A DNA stretch of 64,000 bases. Origin: an uncultured Bacteroides sp. GTDB taxonomy: Bacteria; Bacteroidota; Bacteroidia; Bacteroidales; Bacteroidaceae. The notes under the pieces are model-generated. The model saw nothing but the letters and a program-made list of their open reading frames with translations, ran no database searches and had not been told where the DNA came from. The number at the start of each line of letters is the position of its first letter. Within the stretch, counting starts at the first letter, position 1. Shown piece by piece: positions 7,299 to 17,010 of this stretch. The position numbers were made by a program, and so were the translations under genes. The DNA lies in NCBI GenBank assembly GCA_949285075.1, contig CASDXF010000007.1, forward strand, positions 1 to 64,000, given 5' to 3'.

Positions 7299-8318
7299 TT
7301 ATTCCACTATCGTTACCCAACCGTAAGTATCCGGCTCGTCACCGTACTGAATGCCGCGCAGCTTATTATACAGCTTCGTACAAACAGGTCCCGGCTTGCC
7401 GTCCTTAGAGATTACGTATGACTTACCGTTCTCCAAATCGTCGATACGCTCAATGGGACTGATAACGGCCGCCGTACCACAAGCTCCCGCTTCCTCGAAA
7501 GTAGAAAGCTCTTCTTCCGGAACCGGACGACGCTCTACCTTCATGCCCATGTCTTCCGCTAACTGCATCAGACTTTTATTCGTGATGGAAGGCAATATAG
7601 ACGTAGACAAGGGAGTGATATACGTATTGTCCTTTATTCCGAAGAAATTAGCCGCGCCGCACTCGTCTATATACTTCTTCTCTTTCGCATCCAGATAAAA
7701 CTCACAAGAGTAGCCCAAATCATGAGCTTTCTTATTGGCGCGCAGACTGGCCGCATAATTACCGCCAACCTTATAAATACCCGTTCCGTGAGGAGCGGCC
7801 CGGTCGAACTCGCGAATTATCACATACGGATTGGTAGCGAACCCGCCCTTGAAGTAAGGGCCTACCGGAGTAACGAATATAACAAACAGATATTCGCTTG
7901 CAGGGTGCACTCCAACCTGAGCACTGGTCCCTATCAACAACGGACGAATATATAGAGAGGCTCCCGTCTCATAAGGCGGAATAAAACGTTCGTTCAATTT
8001 CACAACCTTCAGCACCGCTTCCTTAAAGCGTTCCGTGGGAAGCTCGGGCATTAGAATCCCCCGACAAGTGGACTGCAAACGCGCCGCATTTTCCTCCAAA
8101 CGGAATATACGCACCTTACCGTCCTTACCGCGAAACGCTTTCAAGCCCTCAAACGCTTCCTGTCCATAGTGCAGGCAGGTAGCCGCCATGTGCAGATTAA
8201 GATACTCCTCGCTGCTTACTTCCAACTCGCCCCATGCGCCATTGCGATAGTAAATTCTTACGTTGTAATCCGTCCTCATGTAACCGAACGACAGATTAGC
8301 CCAATCTAATTCTTTCAT
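7299..8318 (-). CDS. ilvE: Branched-chain amino acid aminotransferase
   Basis: 339 residues, a fold-type IV PLP enzyme that interconverts leucine, isoleucine and valine with their 2-oxo acids in the cytosol. The PLP lysine is K183 in GTGIYKVGGNYAASL. The phosphate-binding and substrate regions are EAFEGLKAFRGKDGK (residues ~54-68) and EEAGACGTAAVISPI near residue 280. Length and spacing fit the eukaryote-like/Bacteroidetes form of the enzyme (about 340-355 residues). It sits downstream of xseA-xseB on the same strand with a 56-base gap that contains a TATTTTTG box, so it may have its own promoter. Confidence 0.95.
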   Translation of the reverse strand: MKELDWANLSFGYMRTDYNVRIYYRNGAWGELEVSSEEYLNLHMAATCLHYGQEAFEGLKAFRGKDGKVRIFRLEENAARLQSTCRGILMPELPTERFKEAVLKVVKLNERFIPPYETGASLYIRPLLIGTSAQVGVHPASEYLFVIFVTPVGPYFKGGFATNPYVIIREFDRAAPHGTGIYKVGGNYAASLRANKKAHDLGYSCEFYLDAKEKKYIDECGAANFFGIKDNTYITPLSTSILPSITNKSLMQLAEDMGMKVERRPVPEEELSTFEEAGACGTAAVISPIERIDDLENGKSYVISKDGKPGPVCTKLYNKLRGIQYGDEPDTYGWVTIVE

Positions 8319-8374
8319 TGCTCTATGTATGTTGTATTAGTTTGCTTTTATTCTTCGATTGGCAAAAATAGCCT

Positions 8375-8584
8375 TTATTCTTCAGACTGCCTCTTTTCTT
8401 GCAATAATTTTTCCACTTCTTGGTCAGCTTTCGTCAGCTTTTCCGTACAAAAAGCTATAATTTTATTCGCTTCTTTAATTTTTTCGCCCAAAATGTCAAT
8501 GTCCAACTCGCCGTTATCAATCTGACGGACTATGTTTTCAAGGCGTTCTATCGCCTGAGCGTATGTTTCTTTCTTCGATGCCAT
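8375..8584 (-). CDS. xseB: Exodeoxyribonuclease VII small subunit
   Basis: 69 residues from the ATG at 8584 (MASKKETYAQAIERLENI); the upstream ATG at 8596 is less likely. The short helical protein carries the family pattern YAQAIERLENIVRQIDNGELDIDILGEKIKEA, split here by function: the first helix packs against the large subunit, and the LDIDIL turn is conserved. Several small subunits bind one XseA to form the single-strand exonuclease. It directly follows xseA (21 bases), as expected for a complex whose subunits are made together. Confidence 0.95.
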   Translation of the reverse strand: MASKKETYAQAIERLENIVRQIDNGELDIDILGEKIKEANKIIAFCTEKLTKADQEVEKLLQEKRQSEE

Positions 8585-8605
8585 AACTTGTAACACTTAA
8601 ATGGA

Positions 8606-9847
8606 TTATAAATTCTGAACGACTGAATGAACCTCGCCCTTAGAGAGACGGGTAACCAGACTGTCGCCCTCCTTCAATGCAGATGCGTCTTTCACCACCT
8701 TTCCGTCCTTGAGGGTTATGCTGTATCCCCGCTTCAACAGCTTATCGGGAGAAGCGTCCTCTATACGTTGTTTCAGCAGTTCCAACCGATGCGCCTGACG
8801 GGTCAGCAGGGAGAGTGAGGCTTTCGCCATGTCTTTGCTGACCGCCAACAAGGAGAGACGCGCTTCCGATAACTGACGTGCGGCGAGTGAAGGAATACGT
8901 TCCCTAACCGCAGCAAGCCTCCGCCGTTCTTGTTCGAGCAGGCTTAACGCACTTTGCCGAAGGTGTGCCGACAGTTCTTCCAAGTGGTAGGCAGTCTCCA
9001 ACATCCGGCTTATCAGCAACTCGGCGGCGGCTGTGGGGGTCTTTACACGGGTGTGCGCAACGAAATCGAGCACCGTATCGTCCCGCTCGTGCCCGATGCC
9101 CACAATAATCGGCAAGGGATACTGGGCGCACGCCGCGGCCAACATATACGTGTCGAAGCCGGACAAGTCGGAGGTCGCGCCTCCCCCGCGGATAATGACC
9201 ACTACGTCAAACTCGGAGAGACGGGCGTTTATGCGGTCTAAGGCGGAGAGCACGGACTCTTCCACCTGCTCGCCTTGCATGACGGCGGGGAACAGCTCCG
9301 CGCGGAAATAGAAACCGTAGGCATTGTGGCGCAGCTGATGGCAAAAGTCCTCGTAGCCCGCCGCCGTAACGGAAGAGACTACGGCCACACGCTGAGGAAG
9401 GAGAGGCATCTCAAGCTCCTTGTTCAGGGTCAAGACTCCCTCTTCCTCTAACTGCCGAAGGATTTCCTTACGGCGGCGGGCCATGTCGCCTAAGGTATAG
9501 GCGGGGTCTATATCCAACACCGTCAGGCTGTAGCCATATAGCTCGTGAAACTGCACGGACACCTTGACCAACACTTTTATACCCGAAGTGAACGCCTGCC
9601 CGGTAGTCTCCTCAAAGTAGGGCTTCAGCAGGCGGTAAATGTTACTCCAGACCATGCCGCGGGCCTTAGCGACGAGCTTGTCGCCACGGGCATCCTTTTG
9701 CACAAACTCCAGATAGCAATGCCCGCTCGCGTTGGTGCGAACGTCGCTCAGCTCCGCTTGAATCCAGTATTCGCCGGGCATACTCTGTTCAAGGCCACGG
9801 CGGACAAGGGCGTTCAGCTCATAAAGGGAAAGGGATTCCATCGTCAT
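8606..9847 (-). CDS. xseA: Exodeoxyribonuclease VII large subunit
   Basis: 413 residues. An OB-fold occupies residues ~1-105 (YWIQAELSDVRTNASGHCYL). The catalytic domain carries IIRGGGATSDLSGFD and GIGHERDDTVLDFVAHTR followed by KTPTAAAELL, the signature motifs of the family; long coiled-coil helices (DMAKASLSLLTRQAHRLELL) follow. With XseB it digests single-stranded DNA from both ends. It lies 21 bases after the secreted protease gene on the same strand and is followed by xseB. Confidence 0.95.
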   Translation of the reverse strand: MTMESLSLYELNALVRRGLEQSMPGEYWIQAELSDVRTNASGHCYLEFVQKDARGDKLVAKARGMVWSNIYRLLKPYFEETTGQAFTSGIKVLVKVSVQFHELYGYSLTVLDIDPAYTLGDMARRRKEILRQLEEEGVLTLNKELEMPLLPQRVAVVSSVTAAGYEDFCHQLRHNAYGFYFRAELFPAVMQGEQVEESVLSALDRINARLSEFDVVVIIRGGGATSDLSGFDTYMLAAACAQYPLPIIVGIGHERDDTVLDFVAHTRVKTPTAAAELLISRMLETAYHLEELSAHLRQSALSLLEQERRRLAAVRERIPSLAARQLSEARLSLLAVSKDMAKASLSLLTRQAHRLELLKQRIEDASPDKLLKRGYSITLKDGKVVKDASALKEGDSLVTRLSKGEVHSVVQNL

Positions 9848-9868
9848 ACCGCTGTTTCTGCCCGCGCT

Positions 9869-11236
9869 TCATCGCTTACTTTTCTTGGCGGTCTGATAGG
9901 CTTTCCACATATCGGGAACGCCATAGCCGTAGATGTTGTCCGGAAAGTCCGCCCTGTCGCCCGAGCTACGTACCAGTTCGATAACCTCCCTCGCGGTCAG
10001 CCACGGACAAGCCTGCCAGAGGCAAGCCACCATTCCGCACATGACGGGCGAAGAGAAAGAGGTTCCGTTGCCGCGGCGAAGGTTGCCGTTCGTGCCCATC
10101 ACGTCAGTCTGTACGCCCACCGCCACGACATCGGGCTTAGTCCGTCCGTCGGAGGTGTCACCGATTGAGGAGAAACGGGCAAGCACGCCCGCACGGTCGA
10201 TGGCGCCCACCGTAAGCACGTTGTCTGCGTCGGCGGGGGGAGTTATCTTTTTCCACGAATCATCGCCCGAGTTTCCGGCACTGCATACGACCACGATGCC
10301 CTTGTCCGCCGCGCGGGACGCTTGGCGGGACATCAAGGCATAGCGCCCGTCCAAATCCCGATAGCGGTAGTTCTTACTCGAATCGTCGAACTTGAAATAA
10401 CCAAGCGAGGTGTTCACCAAGTCTACGCCCACACTGTCGGCGAACTCTATGGCGGCGGCCCAATAGTCCTGTTCCACTAAGTTCTCGGACGATTCGTCTT
10501 CGCTGCGCAACAGCCAGTAGGACGCTTCGGGAGCGGTGCCTATCATCACGTTGGGCTGATTCATTGCCATGCAGGATAGGACGCACATACCGTGGCTGCC
10601 TTCGGCGTAGATGTCGGAGCGGGGGTCGACGAAATCGCGCGTGCCCAAGACGCGGATATTCCGCATAGCCTCTATGCGGTCGGCGTTATGGAATCCGGCG
10701 TCGATTACGGCGATGGTCATTCCCTCGCCCTTGAAGCCCGCCTTGTGCAATAAGTCCGCGCGACTGATGCGGGCTTGGTCGATGGCGGGGCCGTAGAGAC
10801 TGTCCGAACGGGAAGGGTCGTTCAGCAGCGTGTCCCGTTTCGTCGGGGGATTTTTCACCTTGCCTTTCCAGACACGCTCCGTAGCGAGCACGAAGGGGAG
10901 GCGGGCGATTTCGGCGACGACGCTCGTGTCGTTGCAAGAGACCGTAACGAAATTCTCCCACTTACCGGTGACGAGGACATGGGCCCCCGTCTGGCGGATA
11001 GCGTCCACGTACTTCCGGCAAACGGGAAGGTCGGTGGAGTCTATCGGCAAGCCCTGCCTATGCCGGCGGGCTATGGACTTCTTGGAAAGGAAACGCTCGG
11101 GTTTCCGCAATGAGTACTCGGTGGCGGCCTTGTCTCTCAGGCTGACGCGGTACTTCAACGTATCGGAGGGCGTAAACTGCGCGCTCGCTCCGAAAGCGGC
11201 GAGCAGGCCTGCCGTCAATAATGCTAATCTCTTCAT
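9869..11236 (-). CDS. Exported subtilisin-like (S8) serine protease
   Basis: 455 residues with a signal peptide (MKRLALLTAGLLAAFGASA). A propeptide-like stretch (~20-150) precedes the S8 domain. The catalytic triad is readable: D179 in IAVIDAGFH, H215 in GSHGMCVLS, S393 in GTSFSSPV; the oxyanion-hole Asn is N322 in SAGNSGDD. The catalytic domain reaches almost to the C-terminus, so there is no sorting domain, and the enzyme is probably periplasmic. It is the first gene of a run with xseA and xseB, an odd functional pairing that probably reflects only transcription. Confidence 0.92.
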   Translation of the reverse strand: MKRLALLTAGLLAAFGASAQFTPSDTLKYRVSLRDKAATEYSLRKPERFLSKKSIARRHRQGLPIDSTDLPVCRKYVDAIRQTGAHVLVTGKWENFVTVSCNDTSVVAEIARLPFVLATERVWKGKVKNPPTKRDTLLNDPSRSDSLYGPAIDQARISRADLLHKAGFKGEGMTIAVIDAGFHNADRIEAMRNIRVLGTRDFVDPRSDIYAEGSHGMCVLSCMAMNQPNVMIGTAPEASYWLLRSEDESSENLVEQDYWAAAIEFADSVGVDLVNTSLGYFKFDDSSKNYRYRDLDGRYALMSRQASRAADKGIVVVCSAGNSGDDSWKKITPPADADNVLTVGAIDRAGVLARFSSIGDTSDGRTKPDVVAVGVQTDVMGTNGNLRRGNGTSFSSPVMCGMVACLWQACPWLTAREVIELVRSSGDRADFPDNIYGYGVPDMWKAYQTAKKSKR

Positions 11237-11249
11237 GATGTTTACCTTA

Positions 11250-11310
11250 TATATTAATGTGTAGTCTTCTGTCTGTTCACGCGCAGGGCCATATAATTAA
11301 TGTATAGTCT
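11250..11310. repeat. Imperfect direct repeat upstream of the S8 protease gene
   Basis: ATATTAATGTGTAGTCT at 11250-11266 and ATATAATTAATGTATAGTCT at 11291-11310 repeat about 41 bases apart, just before the protease start. They could be regulator sites or chance AT-rich duplication. Confidence 0.4.
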
Positions 11311-11315
11311 CCGCG

Positions 11316-12401
11316 CTAAAAGTCGCCTTGCTCCTGAATCAGCAGGCCGAGGCCACGCTGAGAGGCGATAAAGGCTCCGCCCAGCACGCGGCGTCCGTCG
11401 TAGAAGACGGCGGACTGTCCCGGCGCGATGGCCGAAGCGGGTTCGAGGAAGCGGACAAGGAGCCGCCCGTCGTCCAGACGCTTGACACGGCAAGGCAGCG
11501 GACGGCCACGGTAGCGGATGCGAACAGTCAACTGAGGGCAATCGAACAGCTCCCGCTCGTCGACTATCTCGTCACGCTCAAGCAGCATATAGTCCGTAAG
11601 CAGCCGCTCGGCGTCGCCTAACATCACGGTGTTCTTCTCCGCGTTGATTTTGAGCACGTAGGCGGGCTTCCCCAACGCGATGTCGAGACCCTTGCGCTGA
11701 CCTATGGTGTAATAGGGCGCTCCCTTATGGCGGCCGAGCTTCACGCCCTCGGCGTTGACGAACCATCCCGGGCCTATCTCCTCGTCTATCTCAGGACACT
11801 GCTCGCGCAGGAAGTCACGGTAGTCGCCTTTGATGAAGCAGACTTCCATGCTCTCGCCTTCCCTCGACTTCGCCTCATAGCCCCTTTCCGACAAGTATTG
11901 GCGCACCGTGGGCTTGGTGTACTCACCGAGTGGGAAAAGGCAGCGTCGCAGGACGGACTGCCCCACGCGCCAGAGGAAGTAGGACTGGTCTTTCCGCTCG
12001 TCGTCGCCGGCGATGATGTACGTCTTCCCGTGGCGAGTCTCCAGACGGCTATAATGCCCGGTGGCTATCCAAGCGCAGTTCAGGCGGTCGGCCCATTCGC
12101 TCAGAAGGCGGAACTTGAACAAGGGGTTGCACATCACGCAGGGATTGGGGGTTCGGCCCTGACGGTATTCGTCGATGAAGTAGCGCACGATGGTCTCCCT
12201 GAAGGGCTCGCGCTCGTCGGCCACGTAGTGCGTCACGCCCATCGCCGTGGCCAGTTCGCGGGCCTCCCGGGGGTCGTCGCCCCAGACGCGCATCGTCAGC
12301 CCCACCACCTCGTATCCTTTCTCGCGAAGCATCAGGCAGGTGGCGGTGCTGTCTATGCCGCCGCTCATGCCTACCAGTACTCTCTTTGCTCTGTCCTCCA
12401 T
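11316..12401 (-). CDS. mnmA: tRNA-specific 2-thiouridylase
   Basis: 361 residues. It adds sulfur to U34 of tRNAs for Lys, Glu and Gln, using ATP. The PP-loop motif GMSGGIDST is at 11-19. The nucleophile and its partner are C90 in NPCVMCN and C187 in [17 protein letters not shown] and [12 protein letters not shown] are further family signatures, and a C-terminal beta-barrel follows (~290-350). Bacteroidetes often carry more than one MnmA paralogue, so a second copy may exist elsewhere. A TATTTTCG box at 12440-12433 (minus) is a weak -7 candidate. Confidence 0.95.
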   Translation of the reverse strand: MEDRAKRVLVGMSGGIDSTATCLMLREKGYEVVGLTMRVWGDDPREARELATAMGVTHYVADEREPFRETIVRYFIDEYRQGRTPNPCVMCNPLFKFRLLSEWADRLNCAWIATGHYSRLETRHGKTYIIAGDDERKDQSYFLWRVGQSVLRRCLFPLGEYTKPTVRQYLSERGYEAKSREGESMEVCFIKGDYRDFLREQCPEIDEEIGPGWFVNAEGVKLGRHKGAPYYTIGQRKGLDIALGKPAYVLKINAEKNTVMLGDAERLLTDYMLLERDEIVDERELFDCPQLTVRIRYRGRPLPCRVKRLDDGRLLVRFLEPASAIAPGQSAVFYDGRRVLGGAFIASQRGLGLLIQEQGDF

Positions 12402-12477
12402 TCGTCTTTCTGTTTAATGCTGATTACGGACGCGAAAATACAAGATTTAGCGGAAATTCCCTTAGCGGAGCGGCCGA

Positions 12478-13485
12478 TTAGGGCGCGGGGCGAAGGGGAG
12501 CGAGCAGCGAGTCGATTTCCTTCAGCTCCTCGTCGCTGAACGCGGGGCTATCGAGCGCGCGCAGGTTTTCCTCCAGTTGGGCCACGGAGCTCGCGCCGAT
12601 GAGGACGGAGGTGACCCGCTCGTCCTTCAGCAGCCAAGCGAGCGACATCTGCGCCAGTGTCTGCCCCCGGCGCAGGGCGACGCTGTTCAGCCGACGGGCC
12701 ACCTCGACTTTCTCGGCGGTGACCTGAGCGCGTTGCAGGAATCCCGTAGGACGGGCCGCGCGCGAACCCTCGGGGATGCCGTCGAGATACTTGTCCGTCA
12801 GCATTCCCTGCGCGAGGGGCGAGAAGGCGATGAGCCCCGAGCCCGAACGGGCCGCCAAGCCTATCGTCTCGTCCTCCACGCCGCGCTCGAAGAGGCTGTA
12901 ACGGTACTGGCTGACGAGGCAGGGAACGCCCGCCTCGCTGAGCAGGCGGTAGGCGAGGGCCGCCTCGCGGGGCGGATACTTCGATATGCCGACGTAGAGG
13001 GCCTTGCCTTGCCGCACGATGTCGACAAGGGCCTGCATGGTTTCCTCTACGGGCGTGACGCCGTCGTAGCGGTGGCTGTAGAAGATGTCAAAGTACTCCA
13101 GTCCCGTGCGGCGCAGGCTCTGGTCGACGCTGGCCATGAGGTTTTTGCGCGAGCTATTGCCGCCGTAAGGCCCGGGCCATATCTCGTGCCCCGCCTTTGA
13201 GGAGATAATCAGCTCGTCGCGGTAGCCGCGGAGGTACTCCCTCAGCACGCGGCCGAAGTTTATCTCGGCGCTTCCCGGCTCGGGCCCGTAGTTGTTGGCC
13301 AAGTCGAAGTGAGTCACGCCGAGGTCGAAGGCTCGCTTTATCCTTTCGGCGCACGAGCCGTAGTCGTCTACGCTGCCGAAGTTCTGCCACAGCCCTAACG
13401 AGATGGCGGGCAGGCTAAGGCTACTTTTTCCGCAGCGCCTGTACCGCATACGCTCGTACCGCGCCGCGCTTGGAGTGTATTCCAT
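12478..13485 (-). CDS. Aldo/keto reductase, YghZ (glyceraldehyde 3-phosphate reductase)-like
   Basis: 335 residues. Catalytic tetrad D61 and Y66 (HFDLANNYGPEPG), K97 (IISSKAGHEI) and H138 (IFYSHRYDG). The stretches NNYGPEPGSAE, SSKAGHEIWPGPYG and FYSHRYDGVTPVEETM are typical of the YghZ group, which reduces L-glyceraldehyde 3-phosphate and methylglyoxal-like aldehydes; the substrate here is inferred. A YghZ-like start could also be at residue 13 (MRYRRCGKSS). It is a single gene, with a TATCTTTG box at 13528-13521 (minus) fitting a -7 element. Confidence 0.9.
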   Translation of the reverse strand: MEYTPSAARYERMRYRRCGKSSLSLPAISLGLWQNFGSVDDYGSCAERIKRAFDLGVTHFDLANNYGPEPGSAEINFGRVLREYLRGYRDELIISSKAGHEIWPGPYGGNSSRKNLMASVDQSLRRTGLEYFDIFYSHRYDGVTPVEETMQALVDIVRQGKALYVGISKYPPREAALAYRLLSEAGVPCLVSQYRYSLFERGVEDETIGLAARSGSGLIAFSPLAQGMLTDKYLDGIPEGSRAARPTGFLQRAQVTAEKVEVARRLNSVALRRGQTLAQMSLAWLLKDERVTSVLIGASSVAQLEENLRALDSPAFSDEELKEIDSLLAPLRPAP

Positions 13486-13826
13486 AACGCTGTCGTTTTA
13501 ATGATGAATCGTTGCGACGACAAAGATAAGAAAAGCCCCGGCCTCCGCATAGCGAAACCGGAAAAGATTGTGGAACGTCCGCACGGGGAGGCTCTGTTTG
13601 TAAACTTTATTCGCACCTTAGAAAAATTCCCTGCGTAGAGAATTTTTACCCTCTTAATGGGTATTGATAATCAGATAGTTACAAATCGACGAAAATTAGG
13701 GTGAAATCGGCCCATTTTGTAAGACTTTTTATACATCCCGCAAGGGAAGGGAAACAAAAAGCCCGCCACCGGCAAATCTCTGCCAATGGCGGACACGTCA
13801 CCCTATCACTAACCTTTAACCTAACG
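13486..13826. other. 341-base gap between aldo/keto reductase and PUL
   Basis: It holds the TATCTTTG -7 box of the upstream-facing reductase (13521-13528, minus), a small hairpin AAAAATTC/GAATTTTT (13622-13629 and 13640-13647) and the terminator of the rhamnosidase operon (13750-13792). No gene is seen. Confidence 0.6.
13750..13792 (-). terminator. Rho-independent terminator at the end of the GH106 operon
   Basis: On the minus strand CCGCCA and TGGCGG (13787-13792 with 13763-13768) form a stem strengthened by inner TGCC/GGCA pairing, followed directly by GGGCTTTTTGTTTCC. It is 34 bases after the GH106-type stop codon. Confidence 0.85.
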
Positions 13827-16800
13827 CTATTCCTTTGCGCTAATCAAGCGTACCGGCCCCAACAAGCCCGAGGGCTGCAACGCGGAGTCAGCGTTCCACG
13901 ACTGAATGTTGGTCCACGTTATGCGGTCTTGCTCCGGCAGGCGCGCGTCGCCGATAAGACGGTTCATCCAATTGTTCACCACGTCCACCTCCACGGTGTT
14001 CTCGCCGTCCTTCAAGAGGTCCGTCACGTCGACGCGATACGGCGGCGTCCACGCTCCGCCCGCATACTGCCCGTTTATCTTTACCTTAGCCATCACCATC
14101 ACTTGCCCCAAGTCAAGTGCGTAGGTTCTGCCACTCTCCTTGTCGACGTTCAGGGTCTTTTTGTAGGTGGCCGTTCCGGAGAAGAAGCGCACGCGGTCGT
14201 CGTCCGACTTCGACCAGTCGGCGAGCGAGTCGAAAGCGAGGGTGAACTGGCTTTCCTTCTTTCCTTTCTGCACGAAGCTGACTTCCCATCCGTCGTTCAT
14301 CGGCGTTTCCTTCACCTCCTCGGCGGCGTAAGCCACACGCTGTCCGGAGGGAACCTCGCTGCGGAACACGACGAACGCGCTCTCCAACGGTTGCAGGGTA
14401 AGCGGCACGCTAAGCAGGCTGTCCTTCTCCACGTAAGCCAACGAAGAGACTTCGCCGCTCACCGGATTCCAAAGCTCCGGCTTCAGGCCCCGTACCCTGA
14501 ACGTTGGCTCTATGCGGCTCTCCGCATCCGTCTGGTTAGAGACGAAGTAGATCTCTCCCTGCTCGCCCAACGTGCGGTGAATGAACATCGTGGCCCGCTG
14601 CCTATCGGCGTCTCCGTTCAGGCTGAAGTCGGGCCTCAAATTCAGGTCGGCGAAGATTTCCTCCAGCGCCGTCCCGTCGGCGTAGACATAGCCCTTTCCG
14701 TAAGCGTTCTTCTTTCCTTTCCACAGCTCGTCCGCTGCCGCCTTCACGCGTCCGTCGGCCTCGGGGAATCCCGCCAAGCTCGGCGAGCGTTCGGGTGCCG
14801 GCCCCAATACGACCAGTCCCTCGCTGAGCATCTCCTTTATGCGCTCCAACAGCTCGGGGCGCATGGTCTTCTGCTTCGGAAGCACCAGTACGCGATACTC
14901 CATTCCGCTGTTCAGCTTCAGTTTTCCGTTCTCCACCTTCGCGTACTTCATAAGCACCTCCGCGTTGATATAGTCGAAAGAGTAACCGTAAGGCAGCGCA
15001 GGGTCGCACACTCCCGTCATCTTCGGAGCGTCCTCGCCGATAAAGTAGGCCACGTCGGCGACGTATCTGCCCTGCTGAAGCATGAAGTTGCACCGCTTCA
15101 GGTATTTCGTGAAGAGGTCCATATACTCAAACCACGTGTTGTTCCTATTGAACTCGTTGCCGAACCAAGCGGCCATGCCCGGCATACGGTCGTCGGGCTG
15201 CTGGATATAGAGATGCAGCAAAGTGCTATTGATTCCCTCCGTAAAGAAACGGTCCACGCGCTGCTTCATCATGCGGGGATAGCGATAGAACACCGGTCCT
15301 CCCGAGGTGCACGACTCGGCCCAAATCTGCCGCTTCCCGTAGATGTGTCCGCAAGAAGAGGCCGCCCTGTTCTCGATGTCGCCGAGATTTCCTTCACTCC
15401 AGAACTCTCCTGCGATTTGGTCGGACTGTCCTCCATACATGAGGAACTCTCCGGGAAATCCCCAATGGCCGTAGTTCTCAAGCCACGTTTGCAATCCGTG
15501 CTCGTGGCATACGTCCCTCAGCCCCGCCACGTAGTCATACGCCACGCGGTCGGCGATGAGCCGCCGCAAGTCCCAGAGAAAGCGGTCGGAGCGGTCACGG
15601 TCGCCCACCACCTGCCCGTACAAGGCGGGAAGATACGGTATCGGACTGTATCCGTAACGCTTCGTAAACTCCTCTTCCATATCGTCCGTCCAGTTCAGTC
15701 CGCCCGTCTCGTAGCTATCCTGCACCACAATCTTGAAAGACTTCCTATCCTCGGCCGGAATCCTCCGCAGCATCTCGCCGATGTATGCGTCAAAATGCGC
15801 CCTGACGTGCTCCCTGCTCATCTTGTCTACCTCCAAGCCCGTAGCTTCGGGCACCGCCGGCGAATTGGTCACGCCCGTCGGCACCATCGCCGTAGCGAGC
15901 ACCGTCCATTTTCCCTCAGGCACGTCCCAGTTCAGCGTATTGCCCTCCGCCTTGTCCGTAACGTCAATCACCTTCTCCGGGTCAATGTTCAGGCTCGCGT
16001 CAGAACATTCCGGCTGAGCCTCCCACATATATTCGTGCCACATGGGGAGCGGTGTCTGGAACATCTTGGCCAGTGTCTTCTCCGCGTAACGCTCTACCAA
16101 CGGCGCCTCGGACAATACGACTTGCACATCGCCCTCTCCGCCGCCGTCCAGCGTAAACTTGAACTCCGAAGCGGTCGTCTCCGGCAACGCCACCACAACC
16201 GGGGCGTAGGGCACGAAGCCCACGTTCAGCTGCCCGTTGCTCCGGTCAATCTCGAAACGCTTCAGCAGCCGGTACTCCCCGTTCTCCTTCACCGAGAGTT
16301 CCGCCGTGCTCCGGAACGGATTGGCCATACGGAAAGTCAGACTGCGGACGGTCGAAGCCTTGTCAAGCCTCAATGTCTTCTCTATCGGCTGCCCGTTCTT
16401 CTTCTGAATATCCCACGTGTACTCCTTTCCGCCCACAGTCGGGAAAGCCAGTATCTTTACCCGCTGCGCATCCTTTCCCAAATCGGGCAGGGTTACCAAC
16501 TGTCGGGCCCCGTTGCCCTCCACCTGCACGCTCGCCGAGGTCAGGTAACGCATGGCCTGCTCAGGCTTCACCCACGGCCCCCCGGACTGGCTCCATCCGG
16601 GACTGTTGAATATGCCAACCTCTATGCCCAAGTCCGTAGCGGTCTTCAACGCCGTGTGCGTAATGTCCCACCATTCGGGAGACTGGAAGCGCACGTCGCC
16701 GTAAGGCACATCGTTCACGCCCATGCTTCCCAAGAAGGCCCTGTTGATTCCGACCTTCTTCATCGCCTCCAAGTCCTTCACCACTCCATCTTTAGAGATG

Positions 16801-16973
16801 TTATTTGAAATCCAATACCAATACACAGCGGTCTGAACGCTGTCCGGTATCTCCTTAAAGCCTCGTTCGATGGCTTCTATGCTCGGTTGCCCCCCGTTCA
16901 GTCCGCAACCCGAAAGAACGGCCGTACAAGCCGCTGTCGTCAAGATGCTTTTTAATTTATTCTTCATGCGCAT
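13827..16973 (-). CDS. GH106-type alpha-L-rhamnosidase candidate A (lipoprotein)
   Basis: About 1048 residues from MRMKNKLKS (16973); an ATG at 16997 adds eight residues. The signal ends in LSGC, a lipobox, so the enzyme is membrane-anchored. The N-terminal TIM-barrel-like part has TAVYWYWISNNISKDG and NSPGWSQSGGPWVKPEQAM, the motifs shared with candidate B and typical of GH106. A central region (QDSYETGGLNWTDDMEEEF, IWAESCTSGGPVF) carries acidic residues suitable for catalysis. C-terminal beta-sandwiches follow and the protein ends SALQPSGLLGPVRLIS. Family length (about 1050-1100) fits. It is the last gene of the run with candidate B (13 to 37 bases upstream, depending on the start). Activity on rhamnose is inferred from the family. 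Confidence 0.85.
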   Translation of the reverse strand: MRMKNKLKSILTTAACTAVLSGCGLNGGQPSIEAIERGFKEIPDSVQTAVYWYWISNNISKDGVVKDLEAMKKVGINRAFLGSMGVNDVPYGDVRFQSPEWWDITHTALKTATDLGIEVGIFNSPGWSQSGGPWVKPEQAMRYLTSASVQVEGNGARQLVTLPDLGKDAQRVKILAFPTVGGKEYTWDIQKKNGQPIEKTLRLDKASTVRSLTFRMANPFRSTAELSVKENGEYRLLKRFEIDRSNGQLNVGFVPYAPVVVALPETTASEFKFTLDGGGEGDVQVVLSEAPLVERYAEKTLAKMFQTPLPMWHEYMWEAQPECSDASLNIDPEKVIDVTDKAEGNTLNWDVPEGKWTVLATAMVPTGVTNSPAVPEATGLEVDKMSREHVRAHFDAYIGEMLRRIPAEDRKSFKIVVQDSYETGGLNWTDDMEEEFTKRYGYSPIPYLPALYGQVVGDRDRSDRFLWDLRRLIADRVAYDYVAGLRDVCHEHGLQTWLENYGHWGFPGEFLMYGGQSDQIAGEFWSEGNLGDIENRAASSCGHIYGKRQIWAESCTSGGPVFYRYPRMMKQRVDRFFTEGINSTLLHLYIQQPDDRMPGMAAWFGNEFNRNNTWFEYMDLFTKYLKRCNFMLQQGRYVADVAYFIGEDAPKMTGVCDPALPYGYSFDYINAEVLMKYAKVENGKLKLNSGMEYRVLVLPKQKTMRPELLERIKEMLSEGLVVLGPAPERSPSLAGFPEADGRVKAAADELWKGKKNAYGKGYVYADGTALEEIFADLNLRPDFSLNGDADRQRATMFIHRTLGEQGEIYFVSNQTDAESRIEPTFRVRGLKPELWNPVSGEVSSLAYVEKDSLLSVPLTLQPLESAFVVFRSEVPSGQRVAYAAEEVKETPMNDGWEVSFVQKGKKESQFTLAFDSLADWSKSDDDRVRFFSGTATYKKTLNVDKESGRTYALDLGQVMVMAKVKINGQYAGGAWTPPYRVDVTDLLKDGENTVEVDVVNNWMNRLIGDARLPEQDRITWTNIQSWNADSALQPSGLLGPVRLISAKE

Positions 16974-17010
16974 TTTTTTGTTTTTATTATGAATCATTTT
17001 TCTATTCGCT

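Noticed and set aside
13701-16808. A 1035-residue open frame on the plus strand opposite the GH106-type gene A
   Set aside because: It is a mirror of a real gene: rich in His, Arg, Val and Leu with no domain, no export signal and no start context. High G+C content leaves the opposite frame open. The minus-strand gene has clear GH106 motifs and a terminator.
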